A DNA stretch of 64,000 nt from Pelomonas sp965229315 (GTDB lineage Bacteria; Pseudomonadota; Gammaproteobacteria; Burkholderiales; Burkholderiaceae_C), in NCBI RefSeq assembly GCF_965229315.1, contig NZ_CBDDJA010000002.1, positions 1,054,001 to 1,118,000 on the forward strand. The letters are read 5' to 3'. This document shows, in pieces, positions 43,427 to 51,599 of this stretch. The notes beneath the pieces are model-generated. The model saw only the letters and a list, made by a program, of their open reading frames with translations. It did not search any database and was not told where the DNA came from. The first letter of the stretch is position 1, and each line of letters begins with the position of its first letter. The position numbers were made by a program, and so were the translations under genes.

Positions 43427-44368
43427 ATGGTTCACATTCTGCATTCCGACCTGCCGCATTTCATTGCTTTCGGCGAGGCGTTGACCGACCTGATCCGCAT
43501 CGGCCCGGACCGCTGGCGCAGCACCTGCGGCGGCTCGCCCTGGAACGTGGCCGTGGCGATGTCGGCGCTGGGCCGCTTGAGCGCCTTCGCCGGCGCCATC
43601 AGCCAGGACCCGTTCGGCGAAGAGATCTGGCGCTGCAGCCAGGAGGCGCACCTGGACATGCGCTTCATCCAGCAACTGGCGCGGCCGCCGCTGCTGGCCA
43701 TCGTGCACGAGGTGGACCCGCCGCGCTACTTCTTCATCGGCCAGGACAGCGCGGACCTGCACTTCCGCCCCGAGGGCCTGCCCATGGGCTGGACGCGCTC
43801 GCTGCGCTGGGCGCATTTCGGCAGCCTGGGCCTGGTGCGCGAGCCGCTGGCGGGCCGGCTGCTGGCGCTGGCCGAGGCCCTCAAGTCCGAAGGCCGGCTC
43901 ATCAGCTACGACCCCAACTTCCGCGCGCCGCCGATGGACGCCAGCTACGACGACACGCTGGAACAGATGTGCCGGCTGGCCGACGTCATCAAGGTGTCCG
44001 ACGAGGACTTGCGGGGCCTGTTCCGCGTGAAGGACCACCGCACCGGGCTGGCGCAGATCGCCGCCTGGAACCCCCGTGCCTGGCTGCTGCTGACACGCGG
44101 CGCCGAGGGTGCGACGCTGTACCACGGCGTTCAGGAGTGCACGGCGCTGCCGCCGCGGGTCGATGTGGTCGATACCGTCGGCGCTGGCGATTCGGCGCTC
44201 GCCGGCCTGCTGGACAGCCTGCTGCGCGATGCCGGCGCACCGGTCGAGCAGCACCTGCGCTGGGCGCTGGCGGCCGGCGCGGCCGCCTGCACCGCGCCGG
44301 GCTTCGCGCCGCCGCAGCCCGGCCAGGTGGCGGCGCTGGCGGAGGCCGTCGAGATCATCGAAAACTAG
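43427..44368 (+). CDS. PfkB-family carbohydrate kinase (fructokinase-like)
   Basis: 313 residues. N-terminal FIAFGEALTDLI and TCGGSPWNVAVAMSALG, with C-terminal PfkB signature DTVGAGDSALAGLLDSLL carrying the catalytic aspartate. Most similar in pattern to fructokinase/2-keto-3-deoxygluconate kinase types; the sugar is not determinable. Stand-alone, ending 49 bp before the PaaR-type operator. Confidence 0.9.
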   Translation: MVHILHSDLPHFIAFGEALTDLIRIGPDRWRSTCGGSPWNVAVAMSALGRLSAFAGAISQDPFGEEIWRCSQEAHLDMRFIQQLARPPLLAIVHEVDPPRYFFIGQDSADLHFRPEGLPMGWTRSLRWAHFGSLGLVREPLAGRLLALAEALKSEGRLISYDPNFRAPPMDASYDDTLEQMCRLADVIKVSDEDLRGLFRVKDHRTGLAQIAAWNPRAWLLLTRGAEGATLYHGVQECTALPPRVDVVDTVGAGDSALAGLLDSLLRDAGAPVEQHLRWALAAGAAACTAPGFAPPQPGQVAALAEAVEIIEN

Positions 44369-44417
44369 GGTTTTCTCGGGTCCCACTTGATCCCAATCAC
44401 AGGGAGTCCTACGATTA

Positions 44418-44431
44418 ACCGACCGGTCGGT
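44418..44431. promoter_or_regulatory. Perfect 14-bp palindromic operator of the paa cluster, probable PaaR site
   Basis: ACCGACCGGTCGGT, fully self-complementary, just 11 bp upstream of the paaG start codon in the only intergenic space before the cluster. TetR-family regulators typically bind such sites, and a TetR gene lies within the cluster at 50962. No second copy noticed in the window. The location would block transcription start or elongation; PaaR release by phenylacetyl-CoA is the known paradigm. Confidence 0.78.
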
Positions 44432-44442
44432 AGAGAAATCCC

Positions 44443-45246
44443 ATGTCCGAACAAATGATCCAGATCGAACAGCACGGCGGCGTCTGCCTGCTGCGCCTGA
44501 ATCGCCCCGAGGCGCTGAATGCGTTCACGTCGGCCCTGCTGGTCCAGCTCCGCCAGGCGCTGGAAGCCGCCGCGATTGACGCGCAGACGCGCTGCGTGCT
44601 GCTCACCGGCGCCGGCCGCGCCTTCAGCGCCGGCCAGGACCTGGCCGACCCGCATGTGGCGCCCAGCCGCGACCCGGGCGCGGCTCCCAAGGACATCGGC
44701 CACATGCTGGACCAGTACTACATCCCGCTGGCGCTGCGGCTGCGCAGCATGCCGGTGCCGGTGGTGGCCGCCGTCAACGGCGTGGCCGCGGGCGCGGGCG
44801 CCAACATGGCGCTGGGCTGCGACATCGTGCTGGCGGCGGAGGGAGCCAGTTTCATCCAGGCGTTTTCCCGGATCGGGCTGCTGCCCGACTGCGGCGGCAC
44901 CTGGCTGCTGCCGCGCCTCGTGGGCCGCGCCAAGGCGCTGGAGCTGGCGCTGCTGGGCGACAAGCTCAAGGCCGTGGACGCCCAGGCGCTCGGTCTGATC
45001 GCGCGTGTCGTGCCCGACGCCGAACTGCAGGGCGCCGCGATGGCGCTGGCGCAGAAGCTGGCCGGCATGCCCACCCGCGCGCTGGTCGAGACGCGCCGCG
45101 CGATCGACGAGGCTTTGAAGCTCGACTACGAGACCGCGCTGAAGCGCGAGGCGGCGCTGCAGAGCCAGTTGGGCTTTGCGCACGACTACCTGGAAGGCGT
45201 GGCCGCGTTCATGGACAAGCGCCAGCCTGAGTTCAAGGACCGCTGA
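44443..45246 (+). CDS. paaG: 2-(1,2-epoxy-1,2-dihydrophenyl)acetyl-CoA isomerase
   Basis: 267 residues, crotonase fold. LLTGAGRAFSAGQDLADPH and AVNGVAAGAGANMALGCDIV are the oxyanion-hole regions, and FSRIGLLPDCGGTWLLPRLVG includes the catalytic acidic residue. Converts the ring epoxide made by PaaABCE to oxepin-CoA. First gene behind the palindromic operator; its stop abuts the paaI start (TGATGG). Confidence 0.9.
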   Translation: MSEQMIQIEQHGGVCLLRLNRPEALNAFTSALLVQLRQALEAAAIDAQTRCVLLTGAGRAFSAGQDLADPHVAPSRDPGAAPKDIGHMLDQYYIPLALRLRSMPVPVVAAVNGVAAGAGANMALGCDIVLAAEGASFIQAFSRIGLLPDCGGTWLLPRLVGRAKALELALLGDKLKAVDAQALGLIARVVPDAELQGAAMALAQKLAGMPTRALVETRRAIDEALKLDYETALKREAALQSQLGFAHDYLEGVAAFMDKRQPEFKDR

Positions 45247-45674
45247 TGGACGCGCAAGCCATTGCCGAGAAGGTCCGCGACGTGATGTTCGCGGACGACG
45301 CCGCCAGCCGCATGCTGGGGCTGCAGATCACCGAGGTCTCGCCCGGCCGCGCGGTGGCGACGATGACGGTGCGTGCCGACATGCTGAACGGCTTCGCGAT
45401 CTGCCATGGCGGGTTGATCGCCACGCTGGCCGACTCGGCGTTCGCGTTCGCCTGCAACAGCCGCAACGCGCTGACGGTGGCGTCGGGCTTCGGCATCGAC
45501 ATCCTGAAGAGCGCCCAATTGAATGACGTCTTGACGGCGACGGCGGAGGAGACATCCCTGGCCGGCCGCACGGGGCTGTACGACATCACGGTGAAGAACC
45601 AGAACGGCGACCTGATCGCCATGTTCCGTGGCCGTTCGTACCGTCTGGGTGAAAGAAAGGTGTTTGAAGCATGA
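45246..45674 (+). CDS. paaI: Hydroxyphenylacetyl-CoA thioesterase
   Basis: 142 residues, hot-dog fold. MLNGFAICHGGLIATLADSAFAFACN is the thioesterase signature, including the catalytic Asp region. It rescues CoA from dead-end CoA esters that form when the pathway stalls. Overlaps paaG and paaK starts (ATGA-type), so the three are coupled. Confidence 0.93.
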   Translation: MDAQAIAEKVRDVMFADDAASRMLGLQITEVSPGRAVATMTVRADMLNGFAICHGGLIATLADSAFAFACNSRNALTVASGFGIDILKSAQLNDVLTATAEETSLAGRTGLYDITVKNQNGDLIAMFRGRSYRLGERKVFEA

Positions 45675-46969
45675 CCGTGAAAGCCCCCCGCCCCGGTGAC
45701 CTCGACCCCATCGAGACCGCCAGCCGCGACGAACTGCAGGCGCTGCAACTGGAGCGCCTGCGCTGGAGCCTGCAGCACGCCTACGACCACGTGCCGCACT
45801 ACAAGGCGACGTTCGACGCGAAGGGCGTGCACCCGTCGGACCTGAAGACGCTGGCCGATCTCGCCAAGTTCCCGTTCACGACCAAGCACGACCTGCGCGC
45901 GAACTACCCGTTCGGCATGTTCGCGATGCCGCGCGAGAAGATGGCGCGCATCCATGCGTCGTCCGGCACCACGGGCAAGCCGACCGTCGTCGGCTACACG
46001 CTCAAGGACATCGACCACTGGGCCAACCTCGTCGCGCGTTCCATCCGCGCCGCGGGCGGCCGTGCGGGCGACCTGGTGCACGTGGCCTACGGCTACGGCC
46101 TGTTCACCGGCGGCCTGGGCGCGCACTACGGCGCCGAGCGGCTGGGCTGCACCGTCATCCCGATGAGCGGCGGCCAGACTGAGAAGCAGGTGCAGCTCAT
46201 CACCGACTTCAAGCCCGACATCATCATGGTGACGCCCAGCTACATGCAGGTGCTGGTGGAGGAGTTCACGCGCCAGGGGCTGGATGCGCGCGAGTCGTCG
46301 CTGAAGGTCGGCATCTTCGGCGCCGAGCCGTGGACTGAGGCGATGCGCCGTGACATCGAGGCCAGCGCCGGCATCGACGCGGTGGACATCTACGGGCTGT
46401 CCGAAGTGATGGGCCCGGGTGTCGCCAGCGAATGCGTGGAGAGCAAGGACGGCCCGGTCATCTGGGAAGACCATTTCTACCCGGAGATCATCGACCCCGA
46501 GACCGGCGAGGTGCTGCCGGACGGTTCGGAGGGCGAACTGGTGTTCACGTCGCTGTCCAAGGAAGCGATGCCCGTCGTCCGCTACCGCACGCGTGACCTG
46601 ACGCGCCTGCTGCCGCCCACCTCACGCGCCATGCGCCGCATGGGCAAGATCGTCGGCCGCAGCGACGACATGCTCATCATCCGCGGCGTCAACCTGTTCC
46701 CGACGCAGGTCGAGGAGCTGGTGCTGCAGGAAAAGGGCCTCGGCGGCCAGTACCAGCTGGTGGTCAGCCGCGACGGCCACATGGACGAACTGGTCATCCG
46801 CTGCGAGCTGGCGCTGGGCGCGACCGACGACGGCATCGCCAAGCGCCTGTCCGAGCGCATCAAGAACCTGATCGGCGTGACGGCGCGCATCAGCGTCGAG
46901 CCCAACGAATCCATCGAGCGCACGCTGGTCGGCAAGGCCCGCCGCGTCGTGGATCAACGCAAAAAATGA
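45671..46969 (+). CDS. paaK: Phenylacetate-CoA ligase
   Basis: 432 residues. ANL-superfamily enzyme; P-loop HASSGTTGKPTVVGYT, DIYGLSEVMGPGVASEC, VRYRTRDLTRLLPP and GRSDDMLIIRGVNLFPTQ in order. Activates phenylacetate to phenylacetyl-CoA with ATP, committing it to the pathway. Followed at once by the first copy of the paa intercistronic repeat, then paaA. Confidence 0.96.
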   Translation: MTVKAPRPGDLDPIETASRDELQALQLERLRWSLQHAYDHVPHYKATFDAKGVHPSDLKTLADLAKFPFTTKHDLRANYPFGMFAMPREKMARIHASSGTTGKPTVVGYTLKDIDHWANLVARSIRAAGGRAGDLVHVAYGYGLFTGGLGAHYGAERLGCTVIPMSGGQTEKQVQLITDFKPDIIMVTPSYMQVLVEEFTRQGLDARESSLKVGIFGAEPWTEAMRRDIEASAGIDAVDIYGLSEVMGPGVASECVESKDGPVIWEDHFYPEIIDPETGEVLPDGSEGELVFTSLSKEAMPVVRYRTRDLTRLLPPTSRAMRRMGKIVGRSDDMLIIRGVNLFPTQVEELVLQEKGLGGQYQLVVSRDGHMDELVIRCELALGATDDGIAKRLSERIKNLIGVTARISVEPNESIERTLVGKARRVVDQRKK

Positions 46970-46970
46970 G

Positions 46971-47057
46971 ACCACCCCCTACGCGCTTCGCGCGCCCCCT
47001 TCGAGGGGGCACCACCAGCAGCCCGGCAAAGCCGGTTCTGCGGTGGTCGCTCGGTCA
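46971..47057 (+). repeat. Three-hairpin intercistronic element, copy 1 (paaK-paaA)
   Basis: Begins 1 bp after the paaK stop. Hairpins: GCGC-TTC-GCGC type near 46982, CCCCC-TTCGA-GGGGG, and an arm ACCACC pairing GGTGGT enclosing CCGGC-AAA-GCCGG. Strongly similar to 48394-48479, but stem bases differ in a compensating way. No coding potential. Confidence 0.88.
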
Positions 47058-47077
47058 ATGCATTTAGGAGCCTGCAC

Positions 47078-48082
47078 ATGTATACGCAAGCAATGGATTT
47101 GATGGCCCGCGAGGCCAAGCCGAAAGTGGTCAAGAGCGCCGAGGACCTGCAGCGCGAGGAGGCCTTCGAAGCCCGCATAGCCGCCGGCGAGTTCATCGAG
47201 GCCAAGGACTGGATGCCCGAGCACTACCGCAAGACGCTGGTGCGCCAGATCAGCCAGCATGCGCACAGCGAGATCGTCGGCATGCTGCCCGAGGGCAACT
47301 GGATCACGCGCGCGCCGACACTCAAGCGCAAGGCGATTCTTCTCGCCAAGGTGCAGGACGAGGGCGGTCACGGCCTGTACCTCTACGCCGCCGCCGAGAC
47401 GCTGGGCACCAGCCGTGACGAGATGACCGAGGCGCTGCTGTCGGGCAAGGCCAAGTACAGCTCCATCTTCAACTACCCGACGCTGACCTGGGCCGACATC
47501 GGCGTCATCGGCTGGCTGGTGGATGGCGCGGCCATCATGAACCAGGTGCCGCTGTGCCGCTGCTCGTATGCGCCGTATGCGCGGGCCATGATCCGCGTCT
47601 GCCGCGAAGAGAGCTTCCACCAGCGCCAGGGCTATGAGAGCCTGCTGACGATGATGACCCACGGCATCGCGGCGCAGAAGGCCATGGTGCAGGACGCCGT
47701 GAACCGCTGGTGGTGGCCGTCGCTGATGATGTTCGGCCCGGCGGACAAAGATTCGCCCAACTCCGAGCAGAGCATGCGCTGGGGCATCAAGCGCGTGACC
47801 AACGACCAGCTGCGCCAGAAGTTCGTCGACGCGACCATTCCGCAGGCCGACATCCTCGGCGTGACGGTGCCGGACCCGGCGCTGAAGTGGAACGCCGAGC
47901 GCGATGCGTACGACTTCGGCGAGATCGACTGGCGCGAGTTCTGGGCCGTGGTGGGCGGCGAGGGCCCCTGCAACCGCGAGCGCCTGGCCGCCCGCAACAA
48001 GGCCTGGGACGACGGCGCCTGGGTGCGCGATGCGGCGCTGGCCCACGCACGCAAGCAAGCCACCAGGGCCCAAGCGGCCTGA
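47078..48082 (+). CDS. paaA: Ring-1,2-phenylacetyl-CoA epoxidase subunit PaaA
   Basis: 334 residues. Diiron oxygenase subunit: carboxylate/histidine ligands in KVQDEGGHGLYLYAAAE and REESFHQRQGYES. Catalytic subunit that epoxidises phenylacetyl-CoA with O2. First gene of paaABCDE. The start ATG 47078 follows TAGGAG. Confidence 0.96.
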   Translation: MYTQAMDLMAREAKPKVVKSAEDLQREEAFEARIAAGEFIEAKDWMPEHYRKTLVRQISQHAHSEIVGMLPEGNWITRAPTLKRKAILLAKVQDEGGHGLYLYAAAETLGTSRDEMTEALLSGKAKYSSIFNYPTLTWADIGVIGWLVDGAAIMNQVPLCRCSYAPYARAMIRVCREESFHQRQGYESLLTMMTHGIAAQKAMVQDAVNRWWWPSLMMFGPADKDSPNSEQSMRWGIKRVTNDQLRQKFVDATIPQADILGVTVPDPALKWNAERDAYDFGEIDWREFWAVVGGEGPCNRERLAARNKAWDDGAWVRDAALAHARKQATRAQAA

Positions 48083-48093
48083 GGAAGAACAAG

Positions 48094-48387
48094 ATGAGCA
48101 ATCCGAAGAACGAATGGCCGCTGTGGGAAGTGTTCGTGCGCAGCAAGGCGGGGCTGGACCACAAGCACTGCGGCAGCCTGCACGCGGCCGATTCGGCCAT
48201 GGCCATCCAGATGGCGCGCGACGTCTACACGCGCCGCCAGGAAGGCACCAGCATCTGGGTCGTGCGCTCCGAGCAGATCGTCGCCAGCGACCCGGCCGAA
48301 AAGGGCAGCCTGTTCGACCCGGCCGACGACAAGGTGTATCGCCATCCGACGTTCTATGAACTGCCGGACGAACTGAACCACATGTAA
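48094..48387 (+). CDS. paaB: Ring-1,2-phenylacetyl-CoA epoxidase subunit PaaB
   Basis: 97 residues from ATG 48094. MSNPKNEWPLWEVFVRSK, HKHCGSLHAADSAMAIQMARD and SIWVVRSEQI match PaaB, a small subunit required for activity and thought to act in complex assembly. Follows paaA by 11 bp and is followed by the second copy of the repeat. Confidence 0.96.
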   Translation: MSNPKNEWPLWEVFVRSKAGLDHKHCGSLHAADSAMAIQMARDVYTRRQEGTSIWVVRSEQIVASDPAEKGSLFDPADDKVYRHPTFYELPDELNHM

Positions 48388-48393
48388 GGACGG

Positions 48394-48479
48394 ACCACCC
48401 CCTACTCGCTTCGCGAGCCCCCTCAAGGGGGCGACTCCAACAGCCCGGCAAAGCCGGTTCTGTGGAGTCCGCTGAGTCA
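48394..48479 (+). repeat. Three-hairpin intercistronic element, copy 2 (paaB-paaC)
   Basis: Begins 6 bp after the paaB stop. Same order as copy 1: CTCGC-TT-GCGAG, CCCCCT-CA-AGGGGG, then GACTCC pairing GGAGTC around CCGGC-AAA-GCCGG. The shared blocks are ACCACCCCCTA at the left and AGCCCGGCAAAGCCGGTTCTG in the centre. Confidence 0.88.
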
Positions 48480-48515
48480 GACACCACTTGCCGCGAGTTG
48501 AACTGCGAACCCCAT

Positions 48516-49283
48516 ATGGCCGATCCCAAATTTGTTTATGTCTTGCGTTTGGCGGACACCTGCCTCATCCACAGCCAGCGGCTGTCCGAATGGGCCGGCC
48601 ACGCGCCGGTGCTGGAAGAAGACCTGGCGCTGTCCAACATCGCGCTGGACCTGCTGGGCCAGGCGCGGGCGCTGCTGACCCACGCCGGCCAGCTCGAAGG
48701 CGCCGGTCGTGATGAAGACCAGCTCGCCTTCCTGCGCGAGGAGCGGGACTACCGCAACGTCGTGCTCGTGGAGCTGCCCAACGCGGCGTCCAGCCCGAGC
48801 GACGGCGGCGGCGGGCGCGACTTCGCGCTGACGACGCTGCGCAACGCGGCGATGGCGAGCTGGCTGGAACTGCTGTACGAGCGCCTGCAGACCAGCGCCG
48901 ACGCCGAGCTGGCCGGCATCGCTGCCAAGTCGCTGAAGGAAGTGCGCTACCACCGCCAGCACAGCAGCGACTGGGTCGTGCGGCTGGGCGACGGCACCGA
49001 GGAATCCCAGCGGCGCATGCAGGCGGCCCTGCACCTGCTGTGGCCGTACTTCAACGAGTTGTTCGCGGCTGAAGGCGTGGACGGCGTCGGCCCCGCGTGG
49101 CGCGAGCTGGAGCCCGAATGGCGCGCCCGCTGGGCCACGCTGATGCAGCAGGCCACCCTCACGCTGCCGCGCGACAGCGCCATGCAGCCGCGCGGCATCG
49201 ACGGCATCCACAGCGAGCACATGGGCCACATGCTGGGCACCATGCAGCACCTGCAGCGCACCTATCCCGCAGGCGTGTGGTGA
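48516..49283 (+). CDS. paaC: Ring-1,2-phenylacetyl-CoA epoxidase subunit PaaC
   Basis: 255 residues from ATG 48516. Structural diiron-fold partner of PaaA: LADTCLIHSQRLSEWAGHAP, EEDLALSNIALDLLGQAR, and KEVRYHRQHSSDWVVRLGDG. Lacks catalytic iron in known complexes. Stop overlaps the paaD GTG start. Confidence 0.95.
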   Translation: MADPKFVYVLRLADTCLIHSQRLSEWAGHAPVLEEDLALSNIALDLLGQARALLTHAGQLEGAGRDEDQLAFLREERDYRNVVLVELPNAASSPSDGGGGRDFALTTLRNAAMASWLELLYERLQTSADAELAGIAAKSLKEVRYHRQHSSDWVVRLGDGTEESQRRMQAALHLLWPYFNELFAAEGVDGVGPAWRELEPEWRARWATLMQQATLTLPRDSAMQPRGIDGIHSEHMGHMLGTMQHLQRTYPAGVW

Positions 49284-49747
49284 ATCTGGACAGCGCCCGA
49301 GCCAAGCTCGCCACCGTGCCCGACCCCGAGATCCCGGCGGTCAGCCTGGTGGAGCTGGGCATCGTGCGCGAGCTGCGCGCGACGGCCTCGGGCGTCGAGG
49401 TGGTGCTGACGCCCACCTACAGCGGCTGCCCCGCCACCGAACTGATCGCCGACGACGTGCGCGCCGCGCTGGCCGAATTCGGCGATGTGACAGTGACGAT
49501 GCAGCGCGCGCCCGCGTGGAGCACCGACTGGATCACGCCCGAGGGCCGCGAAAAGCTGCAGCAGTACGGCATCGTGCCGCCGCAATGCAGCGGCGAGCAG
49601 GCCATCCGCGTCGTGCCGCGCCTACGCTGCCCGCGTTGCGACAGCAGCAGCACGCAGCAGCTGTCCCGCTTTGGTTCCACCGCCTGCAAGTCCACGTGGC
49701 GCTGCATCGAGTGCCTAGAACCTTTCGAATACTTCAAGCCGATTTGA
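49280..49747 (+). CDS. paaD: Phenylacetate epoxidase maturation protein PaaD
   Basis: 155 residues from GTG 49280. MIP18/DUF59-like domain (VPDPEIPAVSLVELGIVREL, TPTYSGCPATELI) with a C-terminal cysteine set CPRCDSSSTQQL...CKSTWRCIEC that probably binds Zn or Fe-S. PaaD is thought to help mature the iron-containing PaaABCE complex. Coupled to paaC; paaE follows after 8 bp. Confidence 0.93.
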   Translation: MNLDSARAKLATVPDPEIPAVSLVELGIVRELRATASGVEVVLTPTYSGCPATELIADDVRAALAEFGDVTVTMQRAPAWSTDWITPEGREKLQQYGIVPPQCSGEQAIRVVPRLRCPRCDSSSTQQLSRFGSTACKSTWRCIECLEPFEYFKPI

Positions 49748-49755
49748 GCCCGACG

Positions 49756-50817
49756 ATGGCCCTCCACTTCCACCCTCTGCGCGTCACTTCCGTCGAGCGC
49801 GACACCGAAGACGCCATGGTCGTCGGCTTCGAGCCGCCCGCCGACGGCTTCGGCTTCGAGCCCGGGCAGTACCTGACGCTGCGCGCCAATGTCGGCGGCC
49901 AGGAACTGCGCCGCAGCTATTCGATCTGCTCGGACCGTCGCCTGCAGGTCGGCATCCGCCGCGTCGACGGCGGCGCGTTCTCCAACTGGGTGCATGGCGA
50001 GCTGAAGGTCGGCGACATCATCGAGTCCTACCCGCCGCAAGGCCGCTTCGTCATGCCGGCCGCGCAGGCCGACGGTCGCCATGTGCTGTTCATCGCCGGT
50101 GGCTCGGGCATCACGCCCATCATCGCCATCCTGACAGCGCTGCTGGCGCGCGAGCCCACCGCCCGCGCGACGCTGATCTACGCCAACCGCCGCACCGCGT
50201 CGACGATGTTCAAGGAAGAACTCGAAGACCTGAAGAACCGCTTCATGACGCGGCTGTCGCTGCACCTCATCTTCAGCCGTGAAGTCGTGGACGCGCCGCT
50301 GTACGGCGGCCGGCTGGACGCCGGCAAGCTCAGTGCCTTCCTGGCCGGCCCGGTGCCGGCGGGCAGCGTGGACGAGGTGTTCGTCTGCGGCCCGTTCGAG
50401 ATGAACGACCAGGCCGAGGCCGCGCTGCTGGGTGCCGGCATCCCGGCCGGGCGCATCCACATCGAGCGCTTCGGCACGCCCGAGACGATGGCGGGCAAGC
50501 CCGTGCCGCACGAGGTCAAGGCCGGTGACGCGCCCGAGGCGCGCGTGACCGTCATCCGCGACGGGCTGTCGCGCGAGATCGAATTCCTGTCCAGCGACCC
50601 CAGCCTGCTCGACGCCGCGGCGCGTGAAGGCATGGACGTGCCGTTCTCCTGCAAGAGCGGCGTGTGCTCCACCTGCCGCTGCAAGCTGGTGGCGGGCCGG
50701 GTGCGCATGGACAAGAACTTCGCGCTCGACAAGGACGAAGTCGCCGCCGGCTTCATCCTCAGCTGCCAGGCGCATCCGCTGACCGAGCGGGTCGTCATCT
50801 CTTTCGACGAACGCTGA
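49756..50817 (+). CDS. paaE: Phenylacetyl-CoA epoxidase reductase subunit PaaE
   Basis: 353 residues from ATG 49756. FNR-like flavin domain (GQYLTLRANVGGQELRRSYS), NAD-binding region (LFIAGGSGITPIIAIL) and C-terminal plant-type 2Fe-2S ferredoxin with CKSGVCSTCRCK. Passes electrons from NADPH to PaaA. The 115-bp multi-hairpin element starts 8 bp after its stop. Confidence 0.95.
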   Translation: MALHFHPLRVTSVERDTEDAMVVGFEPPADGFGFEPGQYLTLRANVGGQELRRSYSICSDRRLQVGIRRVDGGAFSNWVHGELKVGDIIESYPPQGRFVMPAAQADGRHVLFIAGGSGITPIIAILTALLAREPTARATLIYANRRTASTMFKEELEDLKNRFMTRLSLHLIFSREVVDAPLYGGRLDAGKLSAFLAGPVPAGSVDEVFVCGPFEMNDQAEAALLGAGIPAGRIHIERFGTPETMAGKPVPHEVKAGDAPEARVTVIRDGLSREIEFLSSDPSLLDAAAREGMDVPFSCKSGVCSTCRCKLVAGRVRMDKNFALDKDEVAAGFILSCQAHPLTERVVISFDER

Positions 50818-50825
50818 GAATGAAG

Positions 50826-50940
50826 CCCCTCGTCCAAGGATTACCTTGGCCGGTCCCCCGAGGGGACGGCGATGTTTGCGGCATTGAGCCGCAAACACAT
50901 CGCCGGCGCGTGCCGGCTCGGGAGCGGCCCGGCGCTCGGC
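50826..50940 (+). repeat. 115-bp multi-hairpin intercistronic element, copy B
   Basis: Partner of the element at 39799-39913. Hairpins: CCAAGG-ATTA-CCTTGG; GTCCCC-CGA-GGGGAC; GGCGATG/CATCGCC enclosing TTTGCGGC/GCCGCAAA; GCCGGC-GCGT-GCCGGC; GAGCG/CGCTC. It lies between paaE and paaR, 21 bp before the paaR start, same orientation as both genes. Confidence 0.9.
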
Positions 50941-50961
50941 ACGCAAAAGATCACCACTGAC

Positions 50962-51579
50962 ATGGCCAGAAAACGCGCGCCCGGTTTCGAAGCCCAACGC
51001 GAGGACATCCTCGCCGCCGCCGCACGGCTGTTCGCCGAGCAGGGCTTCAGTGCCACGTCCATGAACCAGGTCGCCGAGGCCTGCGGCGTGGCCAAGCCCA
51101 CGCTGTACCACTACGTCCAGGACAAGCAGGCGCTGCTGGCGCAGATCTGCGACGGCCACGTGCATGCGCTGCTGACGCTGGTGGAGGAGACGAAGGCGCT
51201 GCAGCTCGCGCCCGACGAGCAACTGCGCACGCTGATCGAGCGCTTCACGCGCGCCTATGCCGATGCGCAGGACCAGCACCGCGTGCTGACCAGCGAGATC
51301 AAGTTCCTCGACATGGCCGAGCGTGAGCGGCTGCTGGACGTGGAGCGCCGCGTGGTGGCCGAGTTCGCTGCGGCGCTGTGCGGCGTGCGGCCCGAGCTGC
51401 GCGACGCCGGGCTTCACAAGCCGCTGACCATGCTGCTGTTTGGCATGATCAACTGGACCTTCACCTGGCTGCGGCCGGGGGGCGAGCTGTCCCACGATGC
51501 CCTCGCAGCCCTGGTCAGCGATCTGTTCTTTGGCGGTCTGGGTGCGGTGCAGTTGCGCCAGCCCGCCCTCGTTCCATAA
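50962..51579 (+). CDS. paaR: TetR-family regulator, probable PaaR
   Basis: 205 residues from ATG 50962. N-terminal TetR HTH (QREDILAAAARLFAEQGFSA, VAKPTLYHYVQDKQALL); the C-terminal domain is the ligand-binding part. Location inside the paa cluster and the palindromic operator before paaG support PaaR, the repressor that responds to phenylacetyl-CoA in betaproteobacteria. Sequence alone does not prove the ligand. Confidence 0.85.
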   Translation: MARKRAPGFEAQREDILAAAARLFAEQGFSATSMNQVAEACGVAKPTLYHYVQDKQALLAQICDGHVHALLTLVEETKALQLAPDEQLRTLIERFTRAYADAQDQHRVLTSEIKFLDMAERERLLDVERRVVAEFAAALCGVRPELRDAGLHKPLTMLLFGMINWTFTWLRPGGELSHDALAALVSDLFFGGLGAVQLRQPALVP

Positions 51580-51599
51580 CCCCAACGGAGACCACCACG

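Noticed and set aside
39773..50960. Shared peptide LVQGLPWPVPR in two short ORFs as a possible conserved microprotein
   Set aside because: The similarity is at the DNA level and comes from the 115-bp hairpin element; ORFs in several frames are equally similar and lack starts with ribosome sites.
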